Below, in pieces: positions 1 to 7,320 of a stretch of 46,668 bases of DNA (the first letter of the stretch is position 1; every line of letters starts with the position of its first letter). Under the pieces are notes generated by a model. It ran no database searches. It was not told the DNA's origin and worked only from the letters and a program-made list of their open reading frames with translations. Origin of the DNA: Bacteroidales bacterium (GTDB lineage: Bacteria; Bacteroidota; Bacteroidia; Bacteroidales; Muribaculaceae); the NCBI GenBank assembly GCA_014800525.1, contig JAAVFV010000029.1, positions 1-46,668 on the forward strand, written 5' to 3'. The position numbers and the translations under genes were made by a program.

Positions 1-5
1 CATGA

Positions 6-43
6 CAAAGCCCCGGCTTGAGAAAGTCAGGGCTTTGTTTTAT
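6..43 (+). terminator. Intrinsic terminator of a gene left of the window
   Basis: CAAAGCCC (6-13) pairs with GGGCTTTG (30-37) and is followed by a TTTTAT run. Stem plus U-tract fits a rightward transcript ending from beyond the left edge. Confidence 0.55.
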
Positions 44-82
44 GTTTATCAACATATTAATTTATGTTTATCAACATATTAA
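41..82. repeat. Two 20-bp direct repeats, period 22 bp
   Basis: TATGTTTATCAACATATTAA occurs at 41-60 and again at 63-82, perfectly, separated by TT. It lies between two terminator hairpins and looks like a local slippage duplication. Confidence 0.85.
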
Positions 83-83
83 A

Positions 84-122
84 AAGAAGAGGCTGCGCCT
101 ATTTTGACACAGCCTCTTTCTT
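84..122 (-). terminator. Intrinsic terminator of the CBS-nadK operon
   Basis: AAGAGGCTG on the left arm pairs with CAGCCTCTT on the right arm. Read leftward, the stem is followed by CTTCTTTTT, a good U-tract. It lies about 85 bp beyond the nadK stop, so it probably ends that leftward transcript. Confidence 0.7.
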
Positions 123-130
123 ATTCATTT

Positions 131-171
131 ATATCACTTATAGTATATCACTTATAGTATATCACTTATAG
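131..171. repeat. 14-bp tandem repeat, nearly three copies
   Basis: ATATCACTTATAGT starts at 131, 145 and 159; the third copy lacks its last base. The repeat lies in the 3' untranslated region of nadK, between its stop and the terminator. No function is evident. Confidence 0.85.
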
Positions 172-206
172 CCCTCTTATGGAATTATACCCATCTCCTG
201 TAAGTC

Positions 207-1067
207 CTATAGTCCCCAGCCCAGTTTCTTGCGCAGGAGATTGGCAAAATTGGAGTCGGGCCGGCGTAACACCACCACACGGAAAGGGGCCTTACACAAT
301 TGTATCTCCCGTCCGCATGGCATCAGAAACGAACGGCCGTCGATACTCACCCGGCTCTCTTCCGACCTTGAGCTCGCCACAAGCCGTATCCGGGACGAAG
401 CTCCTATCACAACCGGCCGCATTGTAAGCGAATGAGCCGCAATCGGAGCCAATACCAGACATTCCAATGTAGGCTGAAGAATCGGTCCCCCTATCGAAAG
501 ATTATAGGCCGTGGAACCCGTAGGAGTTGACACCACAAGGCCGTCGCTCATGTAATCAGCCAAATATTTACCATCCACTTCCGCATGCACAGTCACCATC
601 GAAGCCGTAGCCGCCTTCAGCACTGCCACCTCATTCAAAGCATATGGCCAGAAGCCCTCCGGCATTCCTTCACAACACGCTTCTATCACTGACCGATATT
701 CCCTGGTGAACTTATCCGCTTTCACAGCCTCAAGAATTTCAGTGGCCTCATCAAGTGAATAACTTGTAAGATAACCTAAGTGGCCCGTATTGATTCCAAG
801 AATAGGAACCTCTCTCGAGCCCACCCACTGTGCGGCCTGGAGGAATGTGCCGTCTCCTCCGAAACTGAACACACACTCAGCCTCCTTCGGAAGCGCTTTC
901 ACTATCTCGAATTCTTCAATCTCCACACCTCTCTGACGCAGATAGACCGCGAATATCGAATGAATCCATACCCGGAATCCCTCACTCCTGAGCGATTCGA
1001 GCATATTGGCTAATCCCTCGAGATGCTCCCCCTGGAATGTATTTCCCCAGATTGCTATTGATTTCAT
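207..1067 (-). CDS. nadK: NAD kinase
   Basis: Cytoplasmic ATP-dependent NAD kinase, which phosphorylates NAD+ to NADP+. The 286-residue product has the usual family length. The diagnostic GGDGT nucleotide-binding motif is at residues 70-74, preceded by the hydrophobic strand CVFSF. The conserved NE pair is at 145-146, and the glycine-rich TPTGSTAY motif at 181-188 contributes to the NAD/ATP site. The ATG at 1067 places a short beta strand (IAIWGN) right at the N-terminus, as expected, so no upstream start is needed. It lies 48 bp downstream of the CBS-domain gene on the same strand and is probably co-transcribed with it. A hairpin at 84-122 follows the stop. The assignment is firm. Confidence 0.96.
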   Translation of the reverse strand: MKSIAIWGNTFQGEHLEGLANMLESLRSEGFRVWIHSIFAVYLRQRGVEIEEFEIVKALPKEAECVFSFGGDGTFLQAAQWVGSREVPILGINTGHLGYLTSYSLDEATEILEAVKADKFTREYRSVIEACCEGMPEGFWPYALNEVAVLKAATASMVTVHAEVDGKYLADYMSDGLVVSTPTGSTAYNLSIGGPILQPTLECLVLAPIAAHSLTMRPVVIGASSRIRLVASSRSEESRVSIDGRSFLMPCGREIQLCKAPFRVVVLRRPDSNFANLLRKKLGWGL

Positions 1068-1115
1068 ATCTGCATCAGCTATCTATTCTACTATAGAAGT
1101 CGTCTAAACTTCCTC

Positions 1116-1622
1116 CTATACGCTTAGAAGTCGGTTAAGCTCCAGCATTCTCTGGAACGTAATCTCCGCATTATCATAACGGGGAGCCGAAAAATCCGTG
1201 ACATTATAGCCGTAACGCTCCAGGCTCCTCACCACAGGTCCCGGATCCTCACGACGCACACGAAGCGTCACCTCCAGACACCCGTTCGATGAAGGAGCCG
1301 TAAGAAGATCCACAAGATGAGTGTCGGAATCTTCCACAGCCTGAGCAAGATGTGAGGCGCTGTAATCGGCCGGATGGCATTCCACCGTAATTTCGCTTGA
1401 ATCATCGCGCATCGCAATCAGGCGCCCGAGGCCCCCGAGAAGCGACTCCGTGTCGATCACTCCAAGCATATCCCCATCCTCCTCAACAGTCAGCAGACCC
1501 TCCCGGCTATCAAGCAACACAGGAAGAACGTCCATCACGCTCATCTCCGCCGGTATTCGTTTCAAGTCCGACTTCACTTCTGAATGTGGAGCGCGCGATA
1601 TTATGTCTTTTGCCTTTATCAT
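1116..1622 (-). CDS. CBS-domain protein
   Basis: A 168-residue soluble protein. The N-terminal half (about residues 1-75) reads as a CBS-type ligand-binding module: the pattern '[18 protein letters not shown]' is followed by a short strand/turn and '[14 protein letters not shown]'. The C-terminal half (about 90-165) resembles an ACT-like fold, with alternating strands around 'LEVTLRVRR' and '[15 protein letters not shown]'. CBS modules usually bind adenine nucleotides and regulate partner proteins; the ligand here is unknown. From memory, CBS proteins sit between pdxJ and nadK in other Bacteroidales, which supports a real conserved gene, but I cannot name a function. It is transcribed leftward, divergently from pdxJ, and is probably the first gene of an operon with nadK. 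Confidence 0.8.
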   Translation of the reverse strand: MIKAKDIISRAPHSEVKSDLKRIPAEMSVMDVLPVLLDSREGLLTVEEDGDMLGVIDTESLLGGLGRLIAMRDDSSEITVECHPADYSASHLAQAVEDSDTHLVDLLTAPSSNGCLEVTLRVRREDPGPVVRSLERYGYNVTDFSAPRYDNAEITFQRMLELNRLLSV

Positions 1623-1692
1623 ATCAATAAAATCCCCTACTCTCTTTTTTTCTTTTGGAGTTTTTAGTAATTTTGTAGGCGGTCAATACATA

Positions 1693-1710
1693 TGTTCCGA
1701 TTCCGGAACA
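1693..1710. promoter_or_regulatory. Inverted repeat in the CBS/pdxJ divergent region
   Basis: TGTTCCG (1693-1699) and CGGAACA (1704-1710) form perfect 7-bp arms around a 4-base spacer. It lies between the divergent CBS-nadK and pdxJ genes, where an operator or a 5' UTR hairpin is plausible. No regulator can be named. Confidence 0.4.
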
Positions 1711-1739
1711 CGGTCTGACCTTCAATCTCCGGTATTATG

Positions 1740-1747
1740 CAAAGTTA
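1740..1747 (-). promoter_or_regulatory. Candidate -7 box for CBS-nadK
   Basis: The minus strand reads TAACTTTG, an exact match to the Bacteroidales -7 consensus TAnnTTTG, followed by GCATAA. No good TTTG -33 box lies 19-21 bp upstream, so this is only a partial promoter match. Transcription would run leftward with a leader of about 110 nt. Confidence 0.35.
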
Positions 1748-1788
1748 CAAATTTTATGCCAATCCGTGAGATTTTAAAAAGAATTATA

Positions 1789-2505
1789 ATGACCAGATTA
1801 AGCGTAAATATAAATAAGGTAGCCACTCTGCGCAATGCGCGTGGTGAGAATGTGCCCGATGTGGTGGAATTTGCTCTCGCATGTGAGAAGTTTGGTGCCC
1901 AGGGTATCACTGTACATCCCCGTCCAGACGAACGCCACATCACCCGCAACGATGTCTATAATCTGAAAAAGGCAATCTCAACGGAATTCAATATCGAGGG
2001 ATATCCATCTCCGGAGTTTATCAAGCTTGTGCTTGATATCAAACCCGCTCAGGTCACTCTCGTTCCCGATGCCCCCGATGCCATAACATCATCCGCCGGC
2101 TGGGATACCGTGGCAAACTCAGAGTTCCTCGCCCCCATTGTTTCTCAATTTAAGGATGCCGGCATTCGCGTATCCATCTTCGTCGATCCCGACCCTAAGA
2201 TGGTTCGTGAGGCCGCAAGAATCGGTGCCGACCGCGTGGAGCTTTACACCAAACCTTATGCCGACCGCTTCCCTCTCGATCCTGAAGAGGCCGTGGAGCC
2301 ATATATCATTGCCTCCAAAGCAGCCGTCGAGACCGGACTCGGTGTAAATGCCGGTCACGACCTCAATTCTTTCAATCTCAACTATCTCTGCCGACGTCTC
2401 CCACGTCTTGATGAGGTCAGCATCGGGCATGCTCTTATTGCCGACTGCCTCTATTGGGGGCTTGAAGAGACACTGCGCAGATATCGTGAGAGCATTCCCC
2501 AGTAA
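1789..2505 (+). CDS. pdxJ: Pyridoxine 5'-phosphate synthase
   Basis: Catalyses the last ring-closing step of DXP-dependent vitamin B6 synthesis: 3-amino-2-oxopropyl phosphate plus 1-deoxyxylulose 5-phosphate gives pyridoxine 5'-phosphate. The 238-residue TIM-barrel protein has the expected length. Visible signatures are HPRPDERHI at 43-51 (phosphate and substrate binding), the conserved glutamate in IEGYPS near 70, NAGHDL at 187-192 and GHALI at 213-217. The open frame extends far upstream, but that extension has no PdxJ sequence and overlaps the divergent gene. The ATG at 1789 gives the canonical N-terminus [10 protein letters not shown]. It is followed on the same strand by the exbB/exbD/tonB-like genes, a common Bacteroidales arrangement as I recall it. 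Confidence 0.96.
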   Translation: MTRLSVNINKVATLRNARGENVPDVVEFALACEKFGAQGITVHPRPDERHITRNDVYNLKKAISTEFNIEGYPSPEFIKLVLDIKPAQVTLVPDAPDAITSSAGWDTVANSEFLAPIVSQFKDAGIRVSIFVDPDPKMVREAARIGADRVELYTKPYADRFPLDPEEAVEPYIIASKAAVETGLGVNAGHDLNSFNLNYLCRRLPRLDEVSIGHALIADCLYWGLEETLRRYRESIPQ

Positions 2506-2623
2506 GGCCCCATCCAATAAAATCTGTTAACGCCGGGGGGCACTCAGAGTGCTGATGTTCTCTGCTCGGATATTCCGAATCCCTGCTTTCTCCATCATTT
2601 CTTTCTCCATCCACTTTACAATA

Positions 2624-3256
2624 ATGGAAAATAATACTCTTTCTTTCTGGTCGCTGATAATGGATGGCGGCTACATCATGATTCCGCTGGCTCTCCTGAT
2701 GCTGGTGGCCATTTATATCTTTGTGGAGCGCTCCTTGGTTATCTCACGCGCTTCTAAAGGCGATAAAACTTTTATGGACCGCATCCGCGAATATGTACAT
2801 GAAGGTGATATCGAATCGGCTCAGAATCTTTGTCGCAAGACCGACACTCCCTATTCCCGGCTTATTCAAAAGGGTCTGTCGCGTATCGGTCGCCCCATGA
2901 ACGATGTGCTCGTGGCTATCGAAAACACCGGTAATATCGAAATCGCAAATCTCACCAAAGGTTTCTCATGGCTCTCCACCACAGCCGCCGGCGCTCCGAT
3001 GCTCGGCTTCCTTGGCACTGTGGTCGGTATGATTCAGGCGTTCTTCGCCCTCGCTTCCGCCGGAACATCTGCTAACATCACCGTCCTCTCAAGCGGTATA
3101 TATCAGGCCCTGGTCACCACCGTCGCCGGTCTTATCGTGGGTATTGTGGCCCTCTTCGCCTATAACTGGCTCGTGGGCCGTGTCAACCGTGTCATGAATG
3201 GCCTTGAATCTAAAACCATGGAATTCATGGACCTCCTAAATGAGCCTTCCGCATAA
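2624..3256 (+). CDS. exbB: MotA/TolQ/ExbB proton channel family protein
   Basis: Inner-membrane proton-channel subunit that uses the proton motive force to energise a TonB-type transducer. At 210 residues it has three predicted membrane segments: about 16-38 (MIPLALLMLVAIYIFVE), about 112-143 (the conserved GAPMLGFLGTVVGMIQAFF block) and about 156-182 (YQALVTTVAGLIVGIVAL). A charged cytoplasmic loop lies between the first and second. The APMLGFLGTVxGM and ALxTTxAGLxVGI motifs are diagnostic for the ExbB/TolQ family. The open frame reaches back to 2549, but residues before MENNTLSFW look non-coding, so the ATG at 2624 is preferred. exbD and a TonB-like gene follow, which makes ExbB more likely than MotA or TolQ. 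Confidence 0.92.
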   Translation: MENNTLSFWSLIMDGGYIMIPLALLMLVAIYIFVERSLVISRASKGDKTFMDRIREYVHEGDIESAQNLCRKTDTPYSRLIQKGLSRIGRPMNDVLVAIENTGNIEIANLTKGFSWLSTTAAGAPMLGFLGTVVGMIQAFFALASAGTSANITVLSSGIYQALVTTVAGLIVGIVALFAYNWLVGRVNRVMNGLESKTMEFMDLLNEPSA

Positions 3257-3336
3257 TATCATCCCCGGGGGTTCATGGCTTAGACATTAGTTCTAACTTT
3301 GTGATTTCCCATTAGGAAGCAATTATAAAATTGTCT

Positions 3337-3804
3337 ATGGCTCTCAAACGTAATTTCCAAACTCTCGAGACTTTCTCCATGTCGTCGATGACGGATGTGA
3401 TTTTCCTTCTGCTCATCTTCTTCATGGTCACCTCCACTATTATTTTTCCGGCCGCTATAGATGTCAATCTGCCACAAAGCAGCGAACAGTCGTCGGAAAA
3501 ACCCGTTACGGAGGTCTATATCGATGCTGATGAGTCGCTCTGGCTGGTGGCCGACCGCAATGATTCCACTCAGCGTCTCAATACTCCCAAACAACTCACT
3601 GTCGATGAGCTCGCCACAGAACTCACTCTGATTCATCAGGCTGATTCCCTGCGCGGTATCGCTCTTTATGCTGATTCCACAGTGGCGTATGGCCGTGTGG
3701 TGAATATCCTCGATATGGCAGCGCGCAGGAATATCCGCCTCGTCCTCGCCACTAAGGCAGCTGCCCCGGCTCCCGCCTCTGAAGCAAAACCCGTGACTGA
3801 GTAA
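3337..3804 (+). CDS. exbD: ExbD/TolR family biopolymer transport protein
   Basis: Partner of ExbB in the proton-driven energiser of outer-membrane transport. The 155-residue protein has one N-terminal membrane helix (about 19-38). It begins with the family motif MTDVIFLLLIFFM, in which Asp20 is the expected proton-carrying residue. A periplasmic alpha/beta domain (about 55-140) follows, then an Ala/Pro-rich tail. The ATG at 3337 is two codons inside a possible TTG start at 3331; ATG is preferred. It sits 80 bp after exbB and 51 bp before the TonB-like gene, so an operon is likely. Confidence 0.92.
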   Translation: MALKRNFQTLETFSMSSMTDVIFLLLIFFMVTSTIIFPAAIDVNLPQSSEQSSEKPVTEVYIDADESLWLVADRNDSTQRLNTPKQLTVDELATELTLIHQADSLRGIALYADSTVAYGRVVNILDMAARRNIRLVLATKAAAPAPASEAKPVTE

Positions 3805-3817
3805 TCCCCCGGTCCAT

Positions 3818-3841
3818 TGATACTTTAAGTGATACTTTAAG
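3818..3841. repeat. 12-bp tandem duplication before the tonB-like gene
   Basis: TGATACTTTAAG occurs twice back to back (3818-3829 and 3830-3841), ending 14 bp before the TTG start of the tonB-like gene. It lengthens the exbD-tonB spacer and could affect translation initiation. Confidence 0.8.
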
Positions 3842-3855
3842 TTTATTCTTTTATT

Positions 3856-4623
3856 TTGATACAGACCACACCCGATAATACTCGCGCCCGTCGCGATTCA
3901 ATCATAGCCGCAATCATCACCCTGATTATGGCGCTATTGATTGTGCTCTGTCTGGTGTTAGGCCATATTTCTTATCCTATCTCTCAATTTGCCCAAGACT
4001 CCACTCCGGAATTAATGGCTCCTGAGGAGGAAGAACTCTTTGTCGAGCCCGAGATTCTCGAGGATCTCGGCGAACCGGATGCCCCTTCCCACGATGCCCC
4101 GGCTCCCGTGCAGCAGGGTGAACCAAAACCGGCGCCTGTGGAGAATAATAAAATCGTCACCCCGGGTGAAAATACTAAGCCGGCCCCCCAGGTAGAGAAA
4201 TTGGTTTCCACTAAAAAGGAATCTCCCGTAAAGACCACGGATCCTCCCGCCACAAACGAGGAAGCTTCAGCCATCACGTCCTCTATGGCTAATAAATTCG
4301 GCGGTAAGAATGGTCAGTCTTCAGGCGCAACGGGGTCTAACGGCGCCGGAGGCACAGGATCCGGAATCAAGGGTCACGCCAACGGCCGGACCTTCATGGG
4401 TTGTCCCTCCCCATATGTGGAATTACGCACACCGGTCACCATCACCGTCACCGTGATGATCGATGCCGAAGGTAAAGTAGTTTCGGCCAAGGCCACGGGT
4501 GGCACGTCCGCAGCCCAACGCCAGGCCTGCGAAAAAGCCGCTATGCAGGCGCGCTGGAGTCCGAAGAAAGGCGAAGCCCAGACCCGCGGAACCCTCACGT
4601 TCAACATCACACCCCGATACTAA
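3856..4623 (+). CDS. TonB-like energy transducer
   Basis: A 255-residue periplasm-spanning protein expected to couple ExbB/ExbD to TonB-dependent receptors such as the SusC protein in this window. It has one N-terminal membrane helix (about 17-40), an acidic stretch (EEEELFVEPEILEDLGEP), and a Pro/Lys-rich linker (about 75-135). A Gly/Ser/Asn-rich hinge (about 150-175) leads to a TonB_C-like domain (about 178-255), seen as VTITVTVMIDAEGKVVSAK and ending TLTFNITPRY. The start appears to be TTG at 3856, because the next in-frame ATG lies inside the membrane helix; this start is uncertain. The last 283 bp, from 4341, were copied into the chimeric pseudogene at 6840-7121. Confidence 0.85.
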   Translation: MIQTTPDNTRARRDSIIAAIITLIMALLIVLCLVLGHISYPISQFAQDSTPELMAPEEEELFVEPEILEDLGEPDAPSHDAPAPVQQGEPKPAPVENNKIVTPGENTKPAPQVEKLVSTKKESPVKTTDPPATNEEASAITSSMANKFGGKNGQSSGATGSNGAGGTGSGIKGHANGRTFMGCPSPYVELRTPVTITVTVMIDAEGKVVSAKATGGTSAAQRQACEKAAMQARWSPKKGEAQTRGTLTFNITPRY

Positions 4624-4782
4624 GACCCCATCTATCGATTGGATAACCCTGATTATTCTTAAGATTACAAATGTCCTCATTGAATTCCTTTTATCTATTG
4701 GATAAAATCTTGATTAGAATATTCAATGATTTAATATCTTTTAACAACCAGAGCATATAGGTTTAATTCCTGTATTCTTATA

Positions 4783-4814
4783 TTTACAATATTAATACGA
4801 AGAACCTAACTTTC
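4783..4814 (+). promoter_or_regulatory. Near-consensus promoter for the 4841 gene
   Basis: TTTA (4783-4786), a 20-bp spacer and TAACTTTC (4807-4814) match the Bacteroidales promoter with one mismatch in each box. It ends 26 bp before the ATG at 4841. Confidence 0.35.
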
Positions 4815-4840
4815 ACAAACCACATCTTAATTTTAACTGA

Positions 4841-6526
4841 ATGAAGAAAATTTTAATATTATGTAGCCTCTTGCTGTCATTCATGGTAAGAGCCCTCGCC
4901 ACTACGCCTGAATCCATGGCCACGCGTGCGGAAGAATACGATTACAGTTCGTTCTATCTTCTGGCCGGAAATCCGAACCCTTATTCCTTTGCTATCCAAT
5001 CCGTAGACGGGAGTAAAACGGAATTCGTGTCAAAACATGTGCCGTTGCGTAAGGGCGATTTAATCTCCATACAAAGCATGCAGTATGGGCTGCTCCTGGC
5101 GTGTGTAGGTGAGACCCTGATCACAGAGGAAAACCCGACATGCGAAATGGTATCATTGGAATTGGGTGCCACACATTACGGTGAGTCGATGCTGTTCGGA
5201 TATTATGATGTCAATATCAAATTTTCCGGACAGACCGCAAAGCTCTCATTCATAAAAGTCGAAGATATCAATGTTGACTATTCTAAATTGAATTTCTCTA
5301 TTCGGGATGGATTCACCACCACTCCTTATGAAGCTACTGATAATAAAATAGTCTATAAGTCTCTTCCCTTGCTCGGGAAACATAACTTCGTGTTCCAGAA
5401 TTCTGTCGACGGAACAATGTATGCCTGGAAAGTTGAGCAGCCGGTTGTGTCATCCGACAATCCCACCACCACCATCTACAGCAATCCGGATTATTATGCC
5501 TCCTTTGATTTCCAGGATGGACATTATGATATCACTTTAGAATATGCCGCTGACCATAGCTCTGCAAATGTTTCTTTCTCTAAATCCGTTATCCCCGAAG
5601 AAATAGCGAAGTATTCCGGAGATTTATACATGGTTGGAGAGATTTCTCAAGGAGTGATCGGCGATGAGAAATGCAAATTCACATGCCTGCAGCCCGGTGT
5701 TTACGAATGGAAGGGTGAAACCATTGACTCTGAATTCAGGATTATGGGTACCGACGATGTGATTCCCGGTACAAAATTCCGTCCTAATTTCGGAGCTCCC
5801 ATATATGACATCCCCCCATTCCTTACAGTTAATTCAGATTATCTGCTTCAGATAAACGGATCGGGGATCAGTCTGCCTGACGCTATGTATGAAATCCGCA
5901 ATCCTGTGGTCACTCTTGACCTCCGAAACCTCACACTTAAGGTTACCGGTGACTATGCACATCAGAATATCGCCCTGAAGGATCTGACTCTCATTACTTC
6001 AGATTATATCTCCCGTTCTCCGGATTCTGTAGATGAAAATTCTGCAAAATTCCAAGAAGTCGATTTCACAGACATCAATGGATTTGTGGTTAATTACCGT
6101 GATAAAATTTCTTTTGCTTACAACACCCAGGAAGGACCCATAGTTAACAAAGATAACCTCGAAGTCACGTTAAATGCCTGCAATCCCAGGGAAGCATATT
6201 TCGTTACAACCACCCTCTCCGATAAATACGATGTTATTGTGACTCTCAACGAGGCTCAGACAGCCGCCACGGTCAAGTTTATGAAATATGTTCCCACTTC
6301 GATTTCGGAAGTAGCTGATGATTCACAGGAGTATAATATAATTGGTTATTCCAATGGTGTCTACATCTCCAACACTCCGCAAGGCACTGAGATATCAATC
6401 TATACGATTGATGGCCGAAATACAGGAAACTATGTCTCCACCGGTGAGACAATGAATATCGACCTCCCGCAACGGGGCCTATACATCGTACGTATCGGTG
6501 CCTCAGCCTTCAAGATAAATATCTGA
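4841..6526 (+). CDS. Secreted protein with C-terminal sorting-like tail
   Basis: I do not recognise a named family. The 561-residue product starts with a signal peptide (KKILILCSLLLSFMVRALA, cleavage near residue 21-23). Beta-rich repeats follow. One, around residues 263-305 (GDLYMVGEIS followed by LQPGVYEWKG and SEFRIMG), resembles the SusE/SusF-type starch-binding fold, but the match is weak. The last 75 residues (about 485-561) have the layout of a type IX secretion tail: a YNIIGYSNGVYISN segment, ISIYTIDGR, and a final GLYIVRIGASAFKINI. This suggests an exported, surface-attached protein. A near-consensus promoter lies at 4783-4814, a terminator at 6551-6590. Confidence 0.8.
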   Translation: MKKILILCSLLLSFMVRALATTPESMATRAEEYDYSSFYLLAGNPNPYSFAIQSVDGSKTEFVSKHVPLRKGDLISIQSMQYGLLLACVGETLITEENPTCEMVSLELGATHYGESMLFGYYDVNIKFSGQTAKLSFIKVEDINVDYSKLNFSIRDGFTTTPYEATDNKIVYKSLPLLGKHNFVFQNSVDGTMYAWKVEQPVVSSDNPTTTIYSNPDYYASFDFQDGHYDITLEYAADHSSANVSFSKSVIPEEIAKYSGDLYMVGEISQGVIGDEKCKFTCLQPGVYEWKGETIDSEFRIMGTDDVIPGTKFRPNFGAPIYDIPPFLTVNSDYLLQINGSGISLPDAMYEIRNPVVTLDLRNLTLKVTGDYAHQNIALKDLTLITSDYISRSPDSVDENSAKFQEVDFTDINGFVVNYRDKISFAYNTQEGPIVNKDNLEVTLNACNPREAYFVTTTLSDKYDVIVTLNEAQTAATVKFMKYVPTSISEVADDSQEYNIIGYSNGVYISNTPQGTEISIYTIDGRNTGNYVSTGETMNIDLPQRGLYIVRIGASAFKINI

Positions 6527-6550
6527 TACCCTAATATCATAATCATTAAA

Positions 6551-6590
6551 TAAGCGTGTCCCCATACATCTGTGGATACGCTTATTTTTT
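6551..6590 (+). terminator. Intrinsic terminator after the 4841 gene
   Basis: TAAGCGTGTCC (6551-6561) pairs with GGATACGCTTA (6574-6584) with a single G-T mispair, followed by six T. It is a classical Rho-independent terminator 24 bp after the stop codon. Confidence 0.85.
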
Positions 6591-6696
6591 ACCGCATAGA
6601 ATCTTAGTGGATGGAGCTTTATAGATTTAAGCCAATTCTTTCAACCATAATAAGGCTCAGCTACCTTATAATTTCAAATTATAACATATTACCACT

Positions 6697-7121
6697 ATGA
6701 GCATTTCCGACCATATCCGACATTTCTTCCATGTTGTTTCCAATGTCCGCCCGATTAGCTAGATCTGCATCTACATCGCCTGTGTCCCCCTTTTCTCTGT
6801 ATTCTATGATTTTGTGCCCGACGGACAGTTCCTCATACCCGGCGCCGGAGGCACAGGATCCGGAATCAAGGGTCACGCCAACGGCCGGACCTTCATGGGT
6901 TGTCCCTCACCATACGCGGAATTACACACACCGGTCACCATCACCGTCACCGTGATGATCGATGCCGAAGATAAAGTAGTTTCGGCCAAGGCCACGGTGG
7001 CACGTCCGCAGCCCAACGCCAGGCCTGCGAAAAAGCCGCCATGAAGGCGCGCTGGAGTCCGAAGAAAGGCGAAGCCCAGACCCGCTGAACCCTCACATTC
7101 AATATTACTCCCCGATACTGA
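6697..7121 (+). pseudogene. Chimeric pseudogene: K+ channel N-terminus fused to TonB C-terminus
   Basis: The first 144 bp (6697-6840) align without gaps to 15293-15436, the start of the intact K+ channel gene, with about 30 differences. Similarity continues upstream to about 6641. From 6840 the sequence switches to the tonB-like gene's 3' end (4341-4623) with about 14 differences. The join is in frame (channel codon 48 to the GGC GCC codons of tonB) and lies beside GGAGGCACAG, present in both parents. The original product would have been the channel's first membrane helix plus a TonB C-terminal domain. It is now broken: TAG at 6760-6762 replaces the Trp22 codon, a G is lost near 6996, and CGC-GGA has become CGC-TGA near 7084-7087. 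Each part differs from its parent, so a simple assembly artefact is unlikely. Confidence 0.85.
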
Positions 7122-7248
7122 TAGAAGTTATTCATCAAATTGCAGTTCCAATTCTCAGGTCAACAGATTGCATCATATTATTTCGACAGAGACATTTATA
7201 CTATATAGTTCTTTATCGCGGAATTGAGGGATTTCTTATTCACTATAT

Positions 7249-7279
7249 TTTGTAACTCTGTTTTTTATTCATATCTTTG
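7249..7279 (+). promoter_or_regulatory. Consensus promoter for the first AAA/nuclease gene
   Basis: TTTG (7249-7252), a 19-bp spacer and TATCTTTG (7272-7279) give an exact match to the Bacteroidales primary-sigma promoter. It lies 41 bp before the ATG at 7321, so this gene has its own transcript separate from the upstream pseudogene. Confidence 0.7.
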
Positions 7280-7320
7280 GATTCCAGCCTTTAGATTCTA
7301 ACTCATTAATTATAGAAAGA

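Noticed and set aside
1450-1788. Upstream extension of pdxJ
   Set aside because: The extra 113 codons overlap the divergent CBS gene and have no PdxJ similarity; the ATG at 1789 gives the family N-terminus.
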